DNA of 64,000 nucleotides from Flavobacterium hankyongi (GTDB taxonomy: Bacteria > Bacteroidota > Bacteroidia > Flavobacteriales > Flavobacteriaceae): positions 1,550,001-1,614,000 of the forward strand of contig NZ_CP085725.1 in NCBI RefSeq assembly GCF_036840915.1, written 5' to 3'. Below, in pieces: positions 42,938 to 51,317 of this stretch (position 1 is its first letter; each line of letters begins with the position of its first letter). Below the pieces are notes generated by a model. It was given only the letters and a program-made list of their open reading frames with translations, did no database searches and had not been told where the DNA came from. The translations under genes and the position numbers were made by a program.

Positions 42938-43579
42938 ATGAAAGTAGCAATTATTGGAGCCACAGGTTTTGTTGGTTCAGCAATTTTAAATGAGATTTCA
43001 AATAGAAATCATGAAATCACAGCCATTGCACGAAATATCAAATCAGATAGTAAAGCAAATTGGAGACAAGCCGACATTTTTAATACAGACGAATTAGCAA
43101 GTGTGTTAAAAGGAAACGATGTTGTTATCAATTCCTACAATCCGGGATGGTCAAATCCTAATATTTATAATGACTTTCTTTCGGGATCTAAATCGATTCA
43201 AGAAGCCGTTAAAAAATCTGGAGTGAAAAGATTTATTACAATTGGTGGCGCTGGAAGCCTATTTGTAGCACCAAACATACAAGCTGTAGATACACCAGAT
43301 TTCCCAAAAGAATTTCACGCAGGAGCTTCGGCAGCTAGAGATTATCTAAACATTATTAAAGAAGAAAAAGATTTAGATTGGGCCTTTTTTAGTCCTGCTT
43401 TCGAAATGCACGCAGGAATAACAACCGGAAGAACAGGAAATTATCGATTAGGTTTAGAAAATCCAGTTTTTGACGAAAACAACAGAAGTATTCTATCTGT
43501 CGAAGATTTAGCAGTTGTAATTGCAGATGAAACCGAAAATCCAAAACATCATCAAGTACGCTTTACCGCAGCATACTAA
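42938..43579 (+). CDS. NAD(P)H-binding oxidoreductase, YwnB-like
   Basis: This 213-residue atypical short-chain dehydrogenase fold has an NAD(P)-binding GATGFVGSAI at 8-17 and a basic ITAIARNIK segment. KRFITIGGAGSLFVAP and DWAFFSPAFEMHAG follow. Members act on flavins, quinones or unknown carbonyls. The gene order regulator-oxidoreductase suggests Rrf2 control. A strong terminator follows. Confidence 0.87.
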   Translation: MKVAIIGATGFVGSAILNEISNRNHEITAIARNIKSDSKANWRQADIFNTDELASVLKGNDVVINSYNPGWSNPNIYNDFLSGSKSIQEAVKKSGVKRFITIGGAGSLFVAPNIQAVDTPDFPKEFHAGASAARDYLNIIKEEKDLDWAFFSPAFEMHAGITTGRTGNYRLGLENPVFDENNRSILSVEDLAVVIADETENPKHHQVRFTAAY

Positions 43580-43598
43580 ATTATTAATTTCATATTGC

Positions 43599-43645
43599 AA
43601 AACTGCACAATGTTCGATTCCTATTGAATGTTGTGCAGTTTTTCT
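43599..43645 (+). terminator. Terminator after the oxidoreductase gene
   Basis: AAACTGCACAATGTTC pairs with GAATGTTGTGCAGTTT (inner mismatches tolerated), followed by a T run. Confidence 0.85.
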
Positions 43646-43671
43646 TTATTTTTACTTTATAAATCATCAAT

Positions 43672-44757
43672 GTGTCTTTAAAAAAAATACATCCTTCGGC
43701 CTTAAAAGAAAATGACGGTATCGAACAACCCGAAACCATTAGTTCAACTTCTGTACAACAAATTCAGAAACTAAGACGAACACAACCTTCTGCAGATGAT
43801 TTAATTGCAAGTATTACAAAAGGAGACAAAACTGCTTTGAGTAGAGCTATAACCCTAATTGAAAGTACCAATCCAGAACATATTGAAAAAGCCAACAAAG
43901 TAATCCAAGGCTGTTTGCCTTATGCCAACAAATCGGTAAGAATTGGAATTACTGGTGTTCCTGGCGTAGGAAAATCGACTTTTATTGAGGCTTTTGGTAA
44001 ATATCTAACTTCCATTGGAAAAAAAGTAGCCGTTTTAGCTGTTGATCCAAGTTCTTCAATAAGCCACGGCAGTATTTTGGGAGATAAAACAAGAATGGAA
44101 GAATTGGTAAAAGATGAAAACGCATACATTCGACCAAGTGCTTCTGGAGAAAGTTTGGGCGGAGTTGCTCGTAAAACACGAGAAAGTATTGTGCTTTGCG
44201 AGGCCTGCGGTTTTGATACCATTTTGATTGAGACAGTGGGTGTTGGTCAAAGTGAAACGGCTGTTCACAGTATGGTCGACTTCTTTTTACTGTTGAATTT
44301 AGCGGGTGCTGGCGATGAATTACAGGGAATTAAACGTGGTATCATGGAAATGGCAGATTTAGTTGTCATTAACAAAGCCGATGGAGATAATGTTACCAAA
44401 GCTAAACTTGCTAAAACAGAATACAACAGAGCTTTGCATTTGTTCCCAATGAAAAACTCTGGCTGGAATCCCAAAGTGACTACTTGTAGTGCAATAGAAA
44501 AATTGGGGATTGACAATGTATGGGAAACCATTCAGGAATATTTTTCCATGACCAAAGCGAATGGTTACTTTGATACTAAAAGAGCAAATCAAAATCAATA
44601 TTGGTTATTGGAAACAATTAATGATCAATTAAAAAATCATTTCTACAACAATCCTCAAATTGAAAATTTACTTGAATTAAACAAAAAAGCCGTGCAAAAT
44701 AATGAAATATCACCTTTTGCAGCGGCTCAAGAATTATTGAAAAGGTATTTTAAATAA
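43672..44757 (+). CDS. meaB: Methylmalonyl-CoA mutase-associated GTPase MeaB
   Basis: This 361-residue G3E GTPase protects and reloads B12 in methylmalonyl-CoA mutase. It has the P-loop GITGVPGVGKST near 88-99, AVDPSSSISHGSILGDKTRM, ETVGVGQSE and VINKADGDN (G4-like). The start is a GTG (SLKKIHPSALKEND follows). The mutase itself is not in this window. It converges on the next gene with 14 bp between the stops and no hairpin. Confidence 0.95.
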   Translation: MSLKKIHPSALKENDGIEQPETISSTSVQQIQKLRRTQPSADDLIASITKGDKTALSRAITLIESTNPEHIEKANKVIQGCLPYANKSVRIGITGVPGVGKSTFIEAFGKYLTSIGKKVAVLAVDPSSSISHGSILGDKTRMEELVKDENAYIRPSASGESLGGVARKTRESIVLCEACGFDTILIETVGVGQSETAVHSMVDFFLLLNLAGAGDELQGIKRGIMEMADLVVINKADGDNVTKAKLAKTEYNRALHLFPMKNSGWNPKVTTCSAIEKLGIDNVWETIQEYFSMTKANGYFDTKRANQNQYWLLETINDQLKNHFYNNPQIENLLELNKKAVQNNEISPFAAAQELLKRYFK

Positions 44758-44771
44758 CCTTATCTCCTTTT

Positions 44772-45656
44772 TTAGTTAATATACATTAACTCTTTTTTGA
44801 TGTTCACAAAGTACAATGTCCCTTCTAACATCGCTGGAATAACTAAATTATCTCTAGAAACAGTTAAATCAGCTGGTCCTCCAATAAATTCAGGAAGCTT
44901 CATCACTGTCATTTTATGATTATTTAATAAATCAACTGACACTAAGATTCCTTTTTTCTCAGGAGCAATCCAGTTTGTAAAATAAAGCACATCTTGGTAT
45001 ATTGTAATTCCATCATAAAGACCTTCTAACTGTATAAGCTGTGTGAATTTATTGTCTTTTAAATTAATATAACCAATAGTTCCATTCACTTGATTATTAG
45101 TCCCAAATCCGTTTACATATAATCTTGAAGCACCTTTATCAGCATATAAACCATTAATTCCGTCAATTGCAACATCTGTAAGAACTTCTTCAAATGTTTT
45201 ATTCGTCAAGTTTACTTTAAAAAGTTTGCTCTTATCTGTAGCAGATACATATAAAGTAGTTTTATCCCAAACTGCTATATCATTAAGGAATGATGTTTGA
45301 GGAACAAAATCAACTTCATATAATTTTTTTCCTGTTTTAATATCAAAAGCTACTATTCTATCAACATCTGCTACAAATAAAATATCTCCATCAATAGCTA
45401 ATCCTTTAGGAGCGTTTAAAATTTCTTTAAAGAAATTGTTGTCAACAACTTTTCCTGCTTTATCAAGTCGGATAATTTTACCATCACCATCTTTATCAGT
45501 TGGTTTCATTTTAGCACCAATATCTGCAACGTATAAAAATGTTGCATCAGAAGCAACACTTTCTGGATAATTAAAACCTCCAACCTTAGTAACTTCTTGA
45601 GCTTTTGAGCTAGTTAAACCTAAGATTAAACTTAAAGTAAGTAAAACATTTTTCAT
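44772..45656 (-). CDS. Exported SMP-30/NHL-like beta-propeller protein
   Basis: This 294-residue protein has a signal peptide (1-20, cleavage near SKAQ) and repeated six-bladed propeller motifs of the gluconolactonase/SMP-30 type: PESVASDATFLYVADIG, PKGLAIDGDILFVADV and DGITIYQDVLYFTNW. The catalytic metal residues are not certain. A dyad matching the TetR operator lies 29-42 bases upstream, so TetR repression is likely. The ATG at 45656 gives the better signal peptide than 45671. Confidence 0.8.
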   Translation of the reverse strand: MKNVLLTLSLILGLTSSKAQEVTKVGGFNYPESVASDATFLYVADIGAKMKPTDKDGDGKIIRLDKAGKVVDNNFFKEILNAPKGLAIDGDILFVADVDRIVAFDIKTGKKLYEVDFVPQTSFLNDIAVWDKTTLYVSATDKSKLFKVNLTNKTFEEVLTDVAIDGINGLYADKGASRLYVNGFGTNNQVNGTIGYINLKDNKFTQLIQLEGLYDGITIYQDVLYFTNWIAPEKKGILVSVDLLNNHKMTVMKLPEFIGGPADLTVSRDNLVIPAMLEGTLYFVNIKKELMYIN

Positions 45657-45684
45657 ATTCACGATTTTCAATTGTTAATAAAAA

Positions 45685-45698
45685 ATACCAAATGGTAT
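45685..45698. promoter_or_regulatory. TetR operator candidate before the propeller gene
   Basis: ATACC-AAAT-GGTAT dyad, between the propeller gene start and the end of the TetR gene. It is the reverse complement of the site at 46344. Confidence 0.65.
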
Positions 45699-45716
45699 AT
45701 TTTTGTAAAAATTTTT

Positions 45717-46307
45717 TTACATTTTTATAGATAGTATGTAACGTTCAAGAAAATTCATTGAAGAATTAAGAGAAGCCATTTTCCTTGTTGCTTTAGCTTG
45801 TAAAATTCCACCTTGAAGTATCGACATAAAAACAGATACGAATTCTTTTTTATTAATTCCCGCATTAATTTCACCATTTTCAATTCCATTATTGATATGA
45901 TTCATTAATGTTTCTTCCCAAAAAACATAGGCATTTTCAACTCTTGCTCTCAACAAAGGATGCGTATCATCAGCCTCTGTTGATGTATTAGTAATTGGAC
46001 ATCCAGAAATTAAAATTGAATTAGTTAAAAAATTACGATAGGTTTCTGGATAAACCAACATCTTTTCAATAGATGAATTTCTTGTATCCATAATACCTCT
46101 GATGTAATTAATCAATCTCTCAAAATTATAATCGAAAGCAGCTAGTGCAACTTCGTCTTTATTCTCAAAATTTCCGTAAATACTTCCTTTTGTTAGTCCT
46201 GTAGCTTCAATCAAATCATTAATAGATGTCCCTGCATATCCTTTAGTATTAAAAATACTTGCCGTTTTTTCTATGATAAATTGCTTTGTACGATCTGCTT
46301 TTGACAT
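45717..46307 (-). CDS. TetR/AcrR-family repressor
   Basis: This 196-residue regulator has the TetR helix-turn-helix (FNTKGYAGTSINDLIEATGL then KGSIYGNFENKDEVALA) at residues 18-55 and a helical ligand-binding C-terminal domain with two Cys-containing stretches. It is probably an autorepressor: the same ATACC-N4-GGTAT dyad precedes this gene and the downstream propeller gene. A -7 element TATATTTG (minus strand, 46329-46336) lies beside its own operator. The ligand is unknown. Confidence 0.9.
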   Translation of the reverse strand: MSKADRTKQFIIEKTASIFNTKGYAGTSINDLIEATGLTKGSIYGNFENKDEVALAAFDYNFERLINYIRGIMDTRNSSIEKMLVYPETYRNFLTNSILISGCPITNTSTEADDTHPLLRARVENAYVFWEETLMNHINNGIENGEINAGINKKEFVSVFMSILQGGILQAKATRKMASLNSSMNFLERYILSIKM

Positions 46308-46328
46308 CCTAACTCTCTAATTTCGATG

Positions 46329-46358
46329 CAAATATATTAAAAAATACCATTTGGTATT
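46329..46358 (-). promoter_or_regulatory. TetR gene promoter and operator
   Basis: -7 element TATATTTG (46329-46336) with the dyad AATACC-ATTT-GGTATT (46343-46358) in the spacer just upstream. Confidence 0.65.
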
Positions 46359-46388
46359 AAATAATAAAAGATAATTTAAAGTAACCCT

Positions 46389-46451
46389 AAAAGGGGAATA
46401 AAAATTGGGTGTTTTTCCTGTACTTCTTAGTTAACCTAAGCTATACTTTTG
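46389..46451 (+). promoter_or_regulatory. CCCT-AAA-AGGG dyad and -7 element before the signalling operon
   Basis: CCCTAAAAGGGG (about 46385-46396) forms a small dyad, and TACTTTTG (46444-46451) fits TAnnTTTG 22 bases before the start at 46474. The dyad is a candidate site for the operon's own response regulator. Confidence 0.45.
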
Positions 46452-46473
46452 CAAGTAAATCAACAAAAACAAC

Positions 46474-47103
46474 ATGAAAACGAAAAGAGCAATTACATTA
46501 TTTTTAGCTTTAACGCTACAATTATTAACATCATGTGAGCCTAAAAAGGAAGCTGATGTAAAAATGCCACATAACATTATTCCTGTCAATAAAGGCATAA
46601 TGATGAAACAAACATACAATAACGATATTCAAAGTATCATTGAAAGAAACAGAGAAAATGGTGCATATCAAGGAACCGAATTTGCTTGGATCAATATAGA
46701 TTCTCTTAAAAACTATATAGCTTTGTTGGATAAGGTTTCAGAATTGAACAATAAAAAAATTACAGGTGTCAGAATTTATTTTTCAGAGTATCCTAAAACT
46801 GGCCAATACAGTAAAGAACAAATTGCAAATTTAATTCCAGGGAGAGAAACAATCTTCTTCGCACCTACAATTGCAACAGCTTCAAGTGAAACATCTAAAA
46901 GATTTCCAATTCTTGAGCATGTTCCATTTAGCATTAAAAATACAGGAGAAAATAAATTGAAAGGAAATTTTGAGGTTATTACAAGATTACTTTCTGAAGG
47001 TGAAAGAAACAATACTTCATTTCAAAAACAAAAATTAGTTGAAGAAAACGAAACAAGCCTTTTACTTAATGAGGTTGCTATGTTCCCTCCTCCAAAACAG
47101 TAA
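46474..47103 (+). CDS. Lipoprotein of the two-component operon
   Basis: This 209-residue lipoprotein (LLTSC, Cys21) has no recognised domain. A central segment (NKKITGVRIYFSEYPKTGQY) and a Pro-rich C-terminus (MFPPPKQ) are notable. It is followed by a membrane protein, a histidine kinase and a response regulator in tight succession, so it may be the envelope sensor input. The gene ends 15 bp before the next. Confidence 0.75.
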   Translation: MKTKRAITLFLALTLQLLTSCEPKKEADVKMPHNIIPVNKGIMMKQTYNNDIQSIIERNRENGAYQGTEFAWINIDSLKNYIALLDKVSELNNKKITGVRIYFSEYPKTGQYSKEQIANLIPGRETIFFAPTIATASSETSKRFPILEHVPFSIKNTGENKLKGNFEVITRLLSEGERNNTSFQKQKLVEENETSLLLNEVAMFPPPKQ

Positions 47104-47118
47104 ACATGTAAAAATTTT

Positions 47119-47784
47119 ATGCCCTTAAAGAATATTACCACAGAAGACATTAAATACTTAATAATCATATTGCAATATATTACTGCAATTATTGGAAGTA
47201 TTTATTATTATAAGTTTAAAAAAACTGTATTAAAATATTTTTTATTTCTGCTTTGGTATACTAGTATTAATGATACTATAGGCTTACTATACCAAAGTTT
47301 TAATAATGTTACAAGCAATTATTTTATATACAACATTTATCAAATAATTAGGTTTATTGTAATTCTTTTTATTTATAAAATATATATTGAAAGTACGTTT
47401 TCTAAAAAAATAATAACTGCTTTTATATTTATTTACTGTCTTTCTGTGGTAATTAATTTTTTTATTGAATCATTTTGGAATGATTACTTTTTAAACACAT
47501 TTATTATTGGCTCTTCATGTATAGCAATATCTGTTTTATTATTCATGTTTGAAATATTACGTTCTGAAAAAGTATTATATATATCGGAATCTTTAATTTT
47601 TTGGATAAGTTCTGCATACTTAATCTATTTTGTACCAAATATTCCATTCTATATCGTTAGAAAATACTACTCTGATTCAAATACTATTCCTTATATATTT
47701 ATTGTGAATTATTTCTTACTTTTAGCTTACTATTTAATACACATTATAGGTTTTATATGGAGCAAACCGGAAACGAAGGAGTAA
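47119..47784 (+). CDS. Seven-helix membrane protein of the two-component operon
   Basis: This 221-residue protein is almost wholly hydrophobic, with about seven membrane helices. It has short loops rich in Tyr and Lys and an extra-cytoplasmic FVPNIPFYIVRKYYSD segment near 175-190. No family was recognised. It overlaps the kinase gene by 28 bp, so the two are translationally linked. It may be the kinase's sensor partner, because that kinase has only one short membrane segment. Confidence 0.75.
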   Translation: MPLKNITTEDIKYLIIILQYITAIIGSIYYYKFKKTVLKYFLFLLWYTSINDTIGLLYQSFNNVTSNYFIYNIYQIIRFIVILFIYKIYIESTFSKKIITAFIFIYCLSVVINFFIESFWNDYFLNTFIIGSSCIAISVLLFMFEILRSEKVLYISESLIFWISSAYLIYFVPNIPFYIVRKYYSDSNTIPYIFIVNYFLLLAYYLIHIIGFIWSKPETKE

Positions 47785-48521
47785 TATTTGCAACACTAGG
47801 CTTAGCAGGCTTATGTTTTGTAATTATACTATTGTTTCTAATTTTTCAAAAAAAGAAAAACATCCTAATTACAAGACAAGTAGAAACGCAAAAACATTTT
47901 GAAAAAGAACTTGTAGAATCACAAATAGAGATTAGAGAACAAACATTACGTAATATTAGCTGGGAACTTCATGATAACATTGGTCAACTAATTACTCTGG
48001 CTAAAATTCAATTACAGAAAATAAAAGACCCTGAAACTAATGAACTAAATGAAAACTTAACTAATATTCTAAACGAAGTAAGAAGTCTATCTAAAGTAAC
48101 AAATCCAGATTATGTGAGTAAAATAAGTCTTGAAGAAGCATTAACATTAGAGATTAATCGTTTTAATAGGCTCAATTACATTAAATCTACTCTAACAACC
48201 GAGGGAGAACAATTTACTATTAATCCAAAATCCGAAACCATAATTTTCAGAATACTCCAAGAATTTTTTTCGAATACTATTAAGCATTCTAAAGCTTCTA
48301 CACTTGCAGTAAGCATAAACTATGAAGCAGATGAAGAAAAGAAGGAAGTAACTATTGTAGCAAAAGATAACGGCAAAGGATTTGACATTAACGAAACTAA
48401 CGAAAGAGGAATTGGATTAATTAATATGAAAAAGAGAGGACATTTAATTGGTGCTGAAGTCAATATAGAATCAGAATTAAATATAGGAACAAGTCTTTCA
48501 ATCATTTATCAACAAAAATAA
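47757..48521 (+). CDS. Sensor histidine kinase, HisKA_3 (NarX-like) type
   Basis: This 254-residue kinase has one membrane helix (about 10-30) and no sizeable periplasmic domain. A coiled coil is followed by the H-box NISWELHDNIGQL with phospho-accepting His72, then an ATPase domain with DNGKGFDI and GIGLINMKKR. It phosphorylates the LuxR-type regulator encoded 2 bp downstream. Because it lacks its own sensor domain, input probably comes from the two upstream products. Confidence 0.92.
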   Translation: MEQTGNEGVIFATLGLAGLCFVIILLFLIFQKKKNILITRQVETQKHFEKELVESQIEIREQTLRNISWELHDNIGQLITLAKIQLQKIKDPETNELNENLTNILNEVRSLSKVTNPDYVSKISLEEALTLEINRFNRLNYIKSTLTTEGEQFTINPKSETIIFRILQEFFSNTIKHSKASTLAVSINYEADEEKKEVTIVAKDNGKGFDINETNERGIGLINMKKRGHLIGAEVNIESELNIGTSLSIIYQQK

Positions 48522-48523
48522 TT

Positions 48524-49162
48524 ATGGAAAAATATTCTGTTGCGATAATTGAAGATCATACATTACTGTCTCAAGCTATTGCTGAAGTAATAAACAAATT
48601 TGAACTTTTTCACGTTGCCTTTTTATGTAAAAACGGAGCCGAATTAGTTGAAAAACTTAAAACACATCCTGCGCCCAAAATAATTTTGATGGATGTAAAT
48701 ATGCCAATAATGAACGGTATTGAAACAACCATATGGCTATCTGAAAACCATCCAGAGATTTATGTTTTAGCCTTGACGGTTGAAGAAGACGAAGGAACAA
48801 TTCTAAAAATGATTCGTGCAGGTGCAAAAGGATATTTACTGAAAGATGTAGATAAAAAAACTTTAGAATTTGCGCTTAAAAAAACCATAGAAACTGGTTT
48901 TTATCATTCAAATATTGTTGTAGATGTATTAGTAAATTCTGTTACTGGTAAATCCAATACAAAAGAAGCTTTAAAAGATACTGAAATAGAATTTTTAAAA
49001 CTTCTTTGTACTGAAATGACTTATAAAGAAATTGCCAATAAAATGCACCTAAGTCCTAAAACTATTGATGGCTATCGTGACAATTTATTCGTTAAACTAG
49101 ACGTTAAAAACAGAATAGGACTTGTAATTTATGCTATAAAAAACAAGATTTTTACCTGTTAG
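48524..49162 (+). CDS. NarL/LuxR-family response regulator
   Basis: This 212-residue protein has a receiver domain (1-120) with phospho-accepting Asp57 in ILMDVNMPIMNG and the conserved Lys near 105. The C-terminal LuxR-type helix-turn-helix reads YKEIANKMHLSPKTIDGYRD. It is the last gene of the four-gene operon. The stop lies 2 bp from the stop of the convergent acidic protein gene, with no terminator. Confidence 0.94.
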   Translation: MEKYSVAIIEDHTLLSQAIAEVINKFELFHVAFLCKNGAELVEKLKTHPAPKIILMDVNMPIMNGIETTIWLSENHPEIYVLALTVEEDEGTILKMIRAGAKGYLLKDVDKKTLEFALKKTIETGFYHSNIVVDVLVNSVTGKSNTKEALKDTEIEFLKLLCTEMTYKEIANKMHLSPKTIDGYRDNLFVKLDVKNRIGLVIYAIKNKIFTC

Positions 49163-49164
49163 GA

Positions 49165-49392
49165 TTATTCTTCGTAACGCTCCATTTCACGGTCATAAAA
49201 TTCTCCTGCTAGAGTAATTAAATATTCCATTTCAGATTCCATCTCATGTTCGTCTTCATCATCTAATTCTTCAATAAACTCAACCGAATCATCTTTTAAG
49301 TTGATTAAAAAACGAGGATATTCTAAATGAATGATAAAGATATCATCAGGAAAATCAGAGTTATCAGCAAGTACAAATTTTGGTAATTCCAT
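49165..49392 (-). CDS. Small acidic hypothetical protein
   Basis: This 75-residue protein contains HLEYPRFLINLKDDSVEFIEE then a run of Asp/Glu and a helical tail. It starts directly at MELPKFVLADNSDFPDD. I recognise no domain. It lies 7 bp after the MATE gene's start region on the same strand order (MATE ends upstream), so both may share one transcript. Confidence 0.65.
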   Translation of the reverse strand: MELPKFVLADNSDFPDDIFIIHLEYPRFLINLKDDSVEFIEELDDEDEHEMESEMEYLITLAGEFYDREMERYEE

Positions 49393-49399
49393 GGTAATA

Positions 49400-50764
49400 T
49401 TATGAATTATGTATTATTAATTTTTTTGAAAGTTTATTAAAACGAAGGTACAAAAATAATGCTGCTGCTGTTAAACCAGAAAGCAAGCCTATCCAAACAC
49501 CAATTGCTTTTAAATTAGTAAATAATCCTAAATAAATAGAAATAGGGAATCCAATTATCCAATAAGCAACAAATGTAATATACATAGGTATTTTCACGTC
49601 CTGTAAGCCACGTAAAGCACCTAAAACGACTACTTGAATTCCATCAGATAATTGGAATACTGCTGCAATCAAAATTAAATTAGATGCAATAGATATAACT
49701 TCTGCAGTTTGCAAAACATCTTCATTCAAAAAAAAATGAGGCAAAATAGTATGCAACAATACAAACAGTAAGGCAAAAGTACCTTGAACAATTATTGCCA
49801 ATAAAAATATAGATCTTGCTACAATGCGTAGCTTTATAAAATCTCCTATTCCCTTTTGATTTCCTACTCTAACCATCCCAGCAACGCTTAATCCAGAAAC
49901 AAACATAAAAGTAAATGTTGCTAATGTCAGTGCAATTTGATTTGCCGCCTGACTTGCTGTCCCTATTCGACCACACAACCAAATGGCTCCAGTGAATAAC
50001 GCCACTTCAAAAAACATTTGCATAGCAGAAGGCAAACCTAAATTTATAATTTTCATGCTCATTACTTTACCAATACCTTTAACACTAAAACCTTCAAAAT
50101 AAGGTTTGAATTTATCTTTAGATATTAAAGCAAAGTGCATATATACCACCATAAATACACGAGAAATAACAGTTCCCACTGCTGCTCCTAGCATACCCAT
50201 TTTTGGAAAAATCCAAACTCCGTAAATTAAAACAATGTTCAAAAATAAGTGAACCACATTACAAAGTAAGTTCGCCCACATGGCATACTTAGTTTCACTC
50301 TTACCATCGGCAAATTGTTTGTATCCCTGAAAAACGACTAACGGAATTAATGAAAAAGCCACTAAATCAAGAAATGGTTTAGCCATCTCAACAACCTCTT
50401 TTGGTTGTCCCATCAAAACAATCAAAGGTTTTGCAGCATAAATAACTCCAAACAAAACCAATCCTAAAATTGTACATAAAACCAATCCATGATGGAAAAC
50501 ACTCCTTCCTTTTACCAAACTATTTTCACCATCTGCTTCTGCAATCAAAGGGGTAATTGCTGTAGAAAAACCAATTCCTAAAGACATACCAATAAACACA
50601 AAACTATTAGCTAAAGAAACTGCAGCTAACTCAGTAGGACCTAACCTTCCCACCATAATATTATCAACAATACTCACTAAAGTATGACCTAACATCCCTA
50701 AAATGATTGGGTAAGCTAATTTTATGTTTTCTTTAAATTCTCTGGTATATACAGAAAGTTTCAT
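49400..50764 (-). CDS. MATE-family efflux protein
   Basis: This 454-residue protein has twelve membrane helices in two related halves. The N-half shows AYPIILGMLGHTLVSIVDNIMVGRLGPTEL and the C-half GLPSAMQMFFEVALF. MATE proteins export cationic drugs or metabolites with Na+ or H+. The substrate cannot be told. The acidic-protein gene follows by 7 bp on the same strand. Confidence 0.93.
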   Translation of the reverse strand: MKLSVYTREFKENIKLAYPIILGMLGHTLVSIVDNIMVGRLGPTELAAVSLANSFVFIGMSLGIGFSTAITPLIAEADGENSLVKGRSVFHHGLVLCTILGLVLFGVIYAAKPLIVLMGQPKEVVEMAKPFLDLVAFSLIPLVVFQGYKQFADGKSETKYAMWANLLCNVVHLFLNIVLIYGVWIFPKMGMLGAAVGTVISRVFMVVYMHFALISKDKFKPYFEGFSVKGIGKVMSMKIINLGLPSAMQMFFEVALFTGAIWLCGRIGTASQAANQIALTLATFTFMFVSGLSVAGMVRVGNQKGIGDFIKLRIVARSIFLLAIIVQGTFALLFVLLHTILPHFFLNEDVLQTAEVISIASNLILIAAVFQLSDGIQVVVLGALRGLQDVKIPMYITFVAYWIIGFPISIYLGLFTNLKAIGVWIGLLSGLTAAALFLYLRFNKLSKKLIIHNS

Positions 50765-50843
50765 GGCAAAAATTTTGGCAAAAATACAATAATTAAAAAG
50801 GATATCGAGTTAAGACTATACCCAATTCTCTAATAAAATTTTT

Positions 50844-51317
50844 ATGAATTTATTTAAAACAAATTTACTGCTGTTTGCATTTTCATTATGTTCAATGTCT
50901 AATTATGGACAAAAAAAAGTTGGCGACATTCGTTTAGGATATGGATTTAATGGAGGAATCCCTATAAAAGATTATGTTTTTGCAGCTGGCATTGATGGTC
51001 GAATACAATATGACATCACTCTAAAAAGCTCATTGATAGGGACAACCGGTTACACGCATTATTTTAGCAGTACAGTGTCTGACATTGCTTACATTCCTGC
51101 AAAAGCTGGTTTTAAATCTCACATTGGTGATCAAATTTATATTCTTGGCGAACTTGGTGCTGCTTTTAGTACTACTGGTGAAGGAGTTTCTTTCTTGTGG
51201 AATCCAGGAGTAGGTGTTGCAACAAAGCATATTGATATTAGCTTGCGTTATGAAAATGTAGGACACTTCAATTCGGGACAATTAGCATTACGCCTTGCTT
51301 ACGGTTATAAGCTCTAA
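50844..51317 (+). CDS. Small outer-membrane beta-barrel-like protein
   Basis: This 157-residue protein has a signal peptide (1-22, ending NYGQ) followed by alternating hydrophobic strands with Gly/Tyr at turns (YGFNGGIPIKDYVFAAG, VGVATKHIDISLRYENVGH). The C-terminal RLAYGYKL fits an outer-membrane eight-strand barrel. Function unknown. The stop abuts that of the convergent PPK2 gene. Confidence 0.7.
   Translation: MNLFKTNLLLFAFSLCSMSNYGQKKVGDIRLGYGFNGGIPIKDYVFAAGIDGRIQYDITLKSSLIGTTGYTHYFSSTVSDIAYIPAKAGFKSHIGDQIYILGELGAAFSTTGEGVSFLWNPGVGVATKHIDISLRYENVGHFNSGQLALRLAYGYKL

Noticed and set aside
43521..43715. Possible 64-codon gene spanning the oxidoreductase end
   Set aside because: It runs through a strong terminator hairpin and into meaB.
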